Assembly: GCF_000276665.1 (NCBI RefSeq) | Contig: NW_004955483.1 | Coordinates: 8,523,824 to 8,587,823 of the forward strand | Origin: Chinchilla lanigera | Taxonomy: Eukaryota > Chordata > Mammalia > Rodentia > Chinchillidae | Length of the DNA: 64,000 nucleotides | Direction: 5' to 3' | Part shown: piece after piece, positions 57,861 through 64,000 of the stretch | How the letters are laid out: every line of letters begins with the position of its first letter | Numbering within the stretch: position 1 is the first letter of the stretch | The notes under the pieces: generated by a model | What the model saw: the letters and a program-made list of their open reading frames with translations, nothing else | What the model was told of the DNA's origin: nothing | Databases searched by the model: none | Made by a program: the position numbers and the translations under genes

Positions 57861-60140
57861 TCTTTCCTCTGGCTTTACAATTTCCTCTCTTACTATATAA
57901 AAAACAGGTATAATGCAGAAAATAAAGTTGATCTCCAGTGGTTATAAAATTTAACTCAGAACTAGATTTTGTTCACTCGTCAACTGGGTCTACTGAACAT
58001 CAACCTATCTAGCTGGAGATCTTGCTATGAACACTTGACCATGAAAGGTCCTGGCTAAATCCTGGTTACTCATTTTCACGGGTACCCAGGCACTAGGGTG
58101 CCCTTCAGCCAAGCTATGGAGGGCTGGTGATAAATCCTGGTGCTCACGGTTTCTCTGTACTTTGACTTTTGTTGCTCCTTGAACTCCCTTTCAGGCAATA
58201 TCTTAATTCCAAGATTTTTCTTCTAGCACCAAGTATTCCTTTCTTCCTTTTTTGGTGATAACAGTAACACATACTTATAAAAATTTCAAAAGATATGAAC
58301 ATTTAGGAAGTAAAAGCTTTCAGTGATCTCACCACTGAAGTATGACCACTGCCAACAATCCAGTGAATGTCCTCTTGGACTTTATTTCTAATAGGTCACA
58401 TCTTTCTTAAATGCACATATCCCCTCTCTGCCCTCTCTTCTTTCAATTAATATTCAATCATTAGCCTCAGAAAATCTCTTTTCCTGTCTTTTTTGTCCCA
58501 ATTGTGAATCCCAAGGTTACTTCTATGATGGTTGCTAGGTATCAAAGGAGTGAACTATACTCTCATATTTTCAAAAAGAAAAATATAGTTTGGTAGGGAA
58601 AATAAATGAATCAGGCTGAAATTCAGATGAAAGCATGCAGAATCTGGATAAAAATCCCCTTCTATTTCTTTGTTTTTTTGTAATTAAACTCACATTCCCC
58701 ATGTACCAGCATTCACAATAAATGACTATTTTTTCATCTAATATTATTATTGTTCTGCTTCATTTAACTAAAAGCACAGCAGAAGAAATTTTTTCTAGCA
58801 CTTTGCATTACATAAGTGAAGTTTAGAAACTTATTGTGAAGGTTTTTCTTTTTCATGTCTCATCTATCACAGACTAATACTTGTGTAAAACAAATACAAA
58901 TGCATTACTAGAAAAATGACATTAAATGAAAAAACCCAGAACCCAGTCATAAAAAGTGTAAGTCCTAGTTGTACCAGTTTCTAGATTGAGAAGACTTAAA
59001 ATTATTCTGCTGTGTTGCTGTAGAAGTTTTCAAAGTCTTACGATTTCTGTACTTAGGAAATAGTTTCCGAACAGCAGCCAACTGTATACTACCCACAGGG
59101 TTGTGGTCATCTGGATCTTCATGTGGGAACTGAACTTTCCCTGACTTACATCAGGTCTTGGGAAAACGAGTTCAAAGTTTCTAACAACTAATTTACAAAT
59201 GAACTTTAGGGGAAGGAGGACTCTTACTGAAAAGTTTAGGGCTGTCTGTATTGGGATATATTGAGATGATTACCAAATTTTTCACTTTTCATCCAGATGT
59301 TTACAATTATTCCAGTACAGCTAAAGATGCTTGAAACTAGGGAGTTGTGATTGTTAGAAATACACAGTGAAGTCCCAGCCAAAATGTTATTTTTCCAACG
59401 TGCCCTTTCAGACTCCAAAGTCAGTTCTTGGCTGATCTCTATCATCTGGACATTAATGATTGTGGGGAAAGTAACATGCCAAAACCCAACCCAAACAGAA
59501 AAACCAAACAAAATTCAATTCCTTTTTTAACCCTAACCTTCAATTTAAAATACTTCCAGTAACATTCACAGAAACATCTTGTCTCAGATAGAGCTTATGG
59601 GATTTCTACTGGCAGTGACTGCAAGACAATGTATTATGGTGGTGCTTGTTACTTGAGAGTTCTCATCTTGGTTTCTTAAGCTGCCTAAGAGCCCTAATCT
59701 TTCAATAACTCACTTTCCTCCACTATAAAACAGGAGTGAAAATGAAGAGAATGAGGGAGGTACTAGATAAACTGTCAGAGCTTTGGTGCGTACGTGTGTG
59801 ATAAATAAAAATTTATAGATACAGCAATCTAATTAGTTTATGTTTCTTAATAGTCCACTTGCTAATTCATGGCTTAAAATGTGGCCGTGATGATTTATTT
59901 TTAGAATTGGCTTGATTCAAATTGTCCGTCATAGTAAATTCATCCATCCAGTGTTCAATTATACATTAATAATTTGATTCATACTTATCCTTTCACTTAG
60001 TAAACATTTATTAACTGTTTATTGTGAGCACTGTGCTACACTTTGAGCGATCTGGAGAAAAACAGCATACTTCTAGAAGCTTGTAAGGAACCCCAAACTC
60101 AACGGGCGGGCCTGAGGCTATAAATCATACTACCTACTTG
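57861..60140. other. Intronic sequence, mostly unassigned
   Basis: 58225-58430 ('cagtgatctcaccactgaag', 'tgtcctcttggactttattt') and 59995-60115 ('cactgtgctacactttgagc') look like ancient interspersed repeats. No exon was recognised. Confidence 0.4.
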
Positions 60141-60158
60141 TATAGTCATCTATTTTAA

Positions 60159-60874
60159 AATTTTTTTTAATTTTAAAGATAAAAGAATGAAAACACATTA
60201 ACAAACAAACAGACATAGACAAAACAACACCCAGACAACAGAAGTAATGCAGAATTTCAGACAAGGTCATAGGAAATTAACAGTGGTTACTGTAGTATAT
60301 ATTGTTATCTTCAAATTGGTAACTCAGTTAAACAAATATAGTCATGTAAGACTGATAAAACAATTAAACATTAACTGTTCCTTTCAATAAAGCAATGGAA
60401 GTCAGTAGTACAACTCTCTTAGCTATCCTGTGTGTATATATATTTTCCTCCTTCTTTCTTTTTCTCTTTTCTGTCATCCCATTTGTTCTTTCCTTTTGAG
60501 CAGTTTCTTTTCCTTTCACAATGTCTATTATACCTTTCAGATTTTATTTATTCTTTCAGGTTATTACACTAGTAAGACAATATGGTATTTATACATGTGG
60601 GTCTGATTTATTTCGCTTATGAATATGGAGTCTAGTTGTATCCATTTACCTATGAAAGCCTGAAGTTTATCTTTCTTTATAGCTAAGTAATATTCCATTA
60701 TGTTAAAACACCATATCTTTTTTATCCATTCCTAAGTTGATGGGCATTTGGGTTGCTTCCACAATTTGGCTATTACAAATTGTGCAGCTATAAACATGGG
60801 TGCACATATATTGCTGTGGTATGATGTTGTTAGTTCTTCTGGAAAAATACCCAAAAGGGAAATAGCTGGGTTGA
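60159..60874 (-). mobile_element. 5'-truncated L1 insertion with 18-bp target duplication
   Basis: Antisense L1 3' UTR and ORF2 end ('aagtaatattccattatgtt', 'gttgatgggcatttgggttg', 'ctggaaaaatacccaaaagg'). Both sides carry tatagtcatctattttaa (60141-60158 and 60875-60892). It is 716 bp, non-coding, and comparatively young given the intact duplication. The left end (L1 3' end) matches the copy at the window's right edge. Confidence 0.93.
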
Positions 60875-60892
60875 TATAGTCATCTATTTTAA

Positions 60893-62412
60893 CTAAAGCA
60901 GTTGAAAGTCAAATTTCAGCATTTCAAGTACCTTACTATTTAAAATATTTCCTTTTCCTTTTTTTAAAGGAAAAGGATTTGTGTAGCAAACACAGGTGAA
61001 TGGTAAGTCATTAGCTCATTGAATACCCTGGTCTCTCATATACCTAATATATATGTAACTGTATATATGTATTTACACATACATGTAATGTATATATGTA
61101 AATATATAAAAATAAATATACATTTGTAAATATATATGCATGTTTAAAAATTAACAGTGTTAAACTACAACCTAAATACAACTGGAAAAGGAAAATACAT
61201 ACTCAGTATTGAAAAACATATTTTGTTCTTGCTGTACTCACAGTAACAGATCTGCATACTTTGTTTTTTAGAAGATGGTGATTTGTGGCCGGAGCAGCCA
61301 TGCATTTGACGGGTACTCTTTCTCCTTATACATAGCTAATACACTATTATGAGGAATCCTTAGATGATTAGTTGTGAGTGTGCATGTGTGTATATGTGTT
61401 TTGTGGTATGAGTGTGTGGGAGTTATAACAAGATAATCTAAACAAAGTTGGACTGTAAAGAATATCATTACTTTTGGAGACAGTATTAATGTTAAAATAG
61501 TTTCCAGGCAAGCAATTAAGTTATCCTGCAATCTAGATAGAAAACAATAATAAATGTAACAATTATTGACATTGTTTTAGAAAGAAAGAAAGGTAAGGAA
61601 AAGAAAAAAATGTAAGAAAAGGCAAGGGAAAAAACATACTTTTCAGTATCAGGTAGCATGATTAATTTCTGACACGAGACATAATCCACTGAAAGGGTAT
61701 TTGTGAGGAGAAAATTTGCTGACTACCTGCAGAAACTTCAGACATGCACGTGCTGGGCTTTTACATAGAGCAATGCCATTTATGTGGGACTCAGTACTCT
61801 CATCTCTTTGCAGGTGCAGGTGAAGAGGTATCAAGGTGAGGGGCTCACACCCAGTCACCTGGGAACACTTAGAATTTGTCCCTTCCCATGTTGGCTGGTC
61901 CATTCTGCTTATGCCAGTGAACACAGAGCAGAAAGTGATAATTAGTAATGTCACTCCATAGACTTCCCGATGGCGAAGAGCATCTTGTGAGAATTCAAAA
62001 GCACCAAGAATTACAAACCTCATCCATGGCTGCACACCAAGTTGCTGGCCAACCCAAAAGTACAGTACAGGTTCCCTTCACCCACTTCATCACTCATTCA
62101 TTGCATGAGCTCCGGGGAAGACAGGAATCTCTGTCTTCCAGATTCAGTGGTTCTGGTGAGGAGTCAGCTTTGTCTGACTTACTCAACCAAAGAATTCAAT
62201 TGCCCCTAAAGAATGTGTTACTGCAAACAGGCCAGTAAAGGCTAATTTCATTGCGGAAGCTCTTCCTCTTCCTGCTTAGTTTGTTAACATAGGCAATAAA
62301 GAGTTCTACAAAGAAGTGAAAGAAACAGCATTCATTTCAATTCCTGCATGCTTTTGTTGCTGTTTTTTTCCCCTAAATTTCAAACTTGAAACATTTTTAT
62401 CATGGGCCTAAT
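60893..62412. other. Intronic sequence with an AT-rich simple stretch
   Basis: 61030-61145 is a TATATG/TAAATA-rich low-complexity run. The rest has no recognised repeat or exon. Confidence 0.45.
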
Positions 62413-62429
62413 AGAAAAAAATGTAATGG

Positions 62430-62520
62430 GGCTGGGGATTTAGCTCAGCGGCAAAAGCGCCTGCCTGGCAAGTGCAAGGTCGTGAGTTCAGTTCCCGGTA
62501 CCGGAGAAAAAAAAAAAAAA
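62430..62520 (+). repeat. Young ID SINE, plus strand
   Basis: Body GGGGCTGGGGATTTAGCTCA ... GTTCCCGGTACCGGAG with an A tail. Perfect 17-bp duplication, agaaaaaaatgtaatgg, at 62413-62429 and 62521-62537, whose final GG may equally be the first bases of the element. Four-A variant. Confidence 0.96.
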
Positions 62521-62537
62521 AGAAAAAAATGTAATGG

Positions 62538-63710
62538 TTATTTTAAAGTGAATGAATTTTTCTCAACAGGTATGCTCTTCAATTCTGTTGGCTATAGTTT
62601 AATTATGAATCTGTGACAGGAAATTTTATTCTTATTAGGACAGGAGATCTGACATAAAAATACATTGTATACATAAATGGATTTTGATGTTTAATAATAT
62701 AATAACAATAAAGCCAGAGATACACAAGGATTTTTCAAAGACTGCATATTTTTCTAGAATAAATAAGCTCTCATATGGCTCCGAAAACTTCGTGGTGCTC
62801 TTTGTTATATGTCAAACTTTTAAAATATTGGAAAGAAACACAGAAGAAAGCTTAGAGTGGTCATTTCAATCTAATCAGTATTCTGAAATACAATAACTGC
62901 TCAAAATTATGGAATATATTAATATAATTAATCATACTAAAGATGTAAGGAAAAAAGTATATGTTCAACTCTATAAATGTTAAAGAAGCCCTTTGACAAA
63001 ATTTAACAATTTTCCTGCTTAGAAAAAGGTGCAGAACTTGACATTAAAAGTGACTATTTACACACACACACACACACTAACATACTCTTTCTAGCACCAA
63101 CAAGTGTCAAACTAAGTATGCTAGCATTCTTGTTAAATCCTGTTATCAATATTTTACTAACATCTTCTTAAAGGTGCTAAAAAAGACAAAGACATTAAAG
63201 GTATAAAAACTAGAAAGAAAGAGGTAAATTAGCTACGGTTTGCAAATAACTATATAGCTATAGCTAGAAAACCCTGGATCATTAACAGAAAAAAAAAACA
63301 TAATAAAGGAAGCAAGATACAAAATTAACACAGAAAAATCAGTAGCTTTCACATGTATGAACAACCAGTTAGAAAATATTTAGATGAGATTATTCTATTT
63401 ACTACCAATAATTCCCACTACATCTAAAATAAACTCGGGAATCATGCAAAACTGTAAGAAAAGCTTTAGTGGATGTGGTCCTGAAGGTTACAAAAATGGA
63501 ACTGAACCAATGGAAAGACATACCCTGTTTTTGGATGACTCAGCATCACACAGATGTAAGCTTTTGAATACAACTTATAAACTTAATTTGATTTCAATAA
63601 AAACACTGCTTTTCTTCTGTTGGTAGACAAGCTGATTATAAATAAAAAGGCAAATGAGCAGGAACATCTAAGAAAACAGGATAGGAAGAGCCATGAGGGG
63701 AAATTAGCCT
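62538..63710. other. Intronic AT-rich sequence, possibly L1-derived in part
   Basis: A short CA run is at 63061-63078. 62880-63560 has A-rich text ('ttaacacagaaaaatcagta', 'gaaagacataccctgttttt') reminiscent of sense L1 ORF2, but this is too diverged for me to assign firmly. Confidence 0.45.
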
Positions 63711-63714
63711 ATAT

Positions 63715-63766
63715 CTTAGTTTTTTTCCCTCATCACTGTGACAAAATATCAAACACCCTCAACTTG
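63715..63766 (-). mobile_element. Start of a MaLR-like LTR, minus strand, cut by L1
   Basis: 'tcttagtttttttccctcat', 'cactgtgacaaaatatcaaa' and 'caccctcaacttg' match the terminal part of the LTRs at 7.4 and 20.0 kb. L1 sequence follows immediately. Confidence 0.6.
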
Positions 63767-64000
63767 ATTTTTTTTTATTTTAAAAATAAAAGAACAAAAA
63801 TATAATAACAAATCACATACATTTACAAAATAACACAAGAACAATACAAGCTATGCTGAAATTCAGACAAAGTGATAAGAAATTAACAATGGTTGTTGTA
63901 TTACATATTGATTTCTTCAAAGTGGTTACTCAGGAAAACAAATAGAGACATGTAAGACTGATCAAATAATTAATCATTAACTGTTTCTTTCAATAAAGCT
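63767..64000 (-). mobile_element. L1 LINE 3' end, minus strand, runs off the window
   Basis: Shares long similarity with 60160-60400: 'gacatgtaagactgatcaaa', 'taactgtttctttcaataaa' and 'aagaaattaacaatggttgt' all have near-identical partners there. Probably inserted into the LTR at 63715-63766. Confidence 0.85.

Larger units (their letters stand above)
44615..64000 (-). other. CAP2: CAP2 intron upstream of the 44.5 kb exon (partial)
   Basis: In transcript sense this is intron ending at acceptor tttcttcacag. No exon encoding the start of CAP2 was recognised on the minus strand, so the intron probably extends past 64000 and is at least 19 kb long. Confidence 0.8.

Noticed and set aside
61649..62035. 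Possible minus-strand upstream CAP2 exon
   Set aside because: The open frame does not resemble the CAP2 N terminus, and no acceptor/donor pair with suitable phase frames it.
1..64000. A novel multi-gene biological system
   Set aside because: The window is intronic mammalian DNA with three exons of one known gene. Nothing indicates an operon-like or defence-type gene cluster.

Overview
This is a 64 kb piece of a placental-mammal genome, almost certainly a rodent. It is nearly all intron and lies inside one recognisable gene, CAP2 (cyclase-associated actin cytoskeleton regulatory protein 2), read from the minus strand. Rodent origin is indicated by tRNA-Ala-derived ID SINEs, B1 SINEs, B1-dID dimers and rodent-type MaLR LTRs. 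The ID consensus, which ends in GTTCCCGGTACC, is not the mouse/rat or squirrel form as I remember them. A hystricomorph (guinea-pig-like) rodent is my best guess, but this is inference only.

Three coding exons of CAP2 can be read with intact splice sites and compatible phase: 44537-44614 (26 codons), 4433-4576 (48 codons) and 4035-4120 (28 codons plus 2 bases). Together they give 102 uninterrupted codons of the N-terminal helical folded domain. The first two exons are separated by a ~40 kb intron, the last two by only 312 bp. The rest of the gene must lie beyond both ends of the window. I found no second gene, no convincing RNA gene other than Pol III-derived SINEs, and no prokaryote-like system.

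The introns are layered retroelement territory. 0-8 kb: a young ID carrying the assembly gap, an L1 3' end, MIR and MER5 relics, and a rodent LTR inside an MLT1 LTR. 10-12 kb: a young ID beside a B1, an LTR holding a 125-bp A-tailed insert, and a B1-dID dimer. 15-23 kb: an MLT1 LTR in an older repeat, a ~62-bp minisatellite, several LTRs (one solo LTR has a perfect 5-bp target-site duplication), and a MER6/Tigger-like relic. 24-32 kb: L1, B1, B1-dID, an MST-type LTR nested in MLT1A, and a minus-strand LTR. About 34.5-39.5 kb is repeat-poor. 40-45 kb: MER5 copies, another young ID, a 150-bp pure polypyrimidine tract and a foldback just downstream (in transcript sense, inside the large intron) of the 44.5 kb exon. 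45-64 kb: L1 fragments, one split by a 139-bp near-perfect palindrome that may be an uncatalogued MITE, more MIRs, a young 5'-truncated L1 with an 18-bp duplication, a fifth young ID, and an L1/LTR pair cut by the window end.

The items most worth a second look are the 139-bp foldback at 55201-55339, the minisatellite at 17191-17410, the A-tailed insert at 11003-11127, the 26-bp exact repeat at 35.7 and 37.3 kb, and the subfamily structure of the young IDs. Repeat family names are given from memory of consensus sequences and have not been checked with RepeatMasker.
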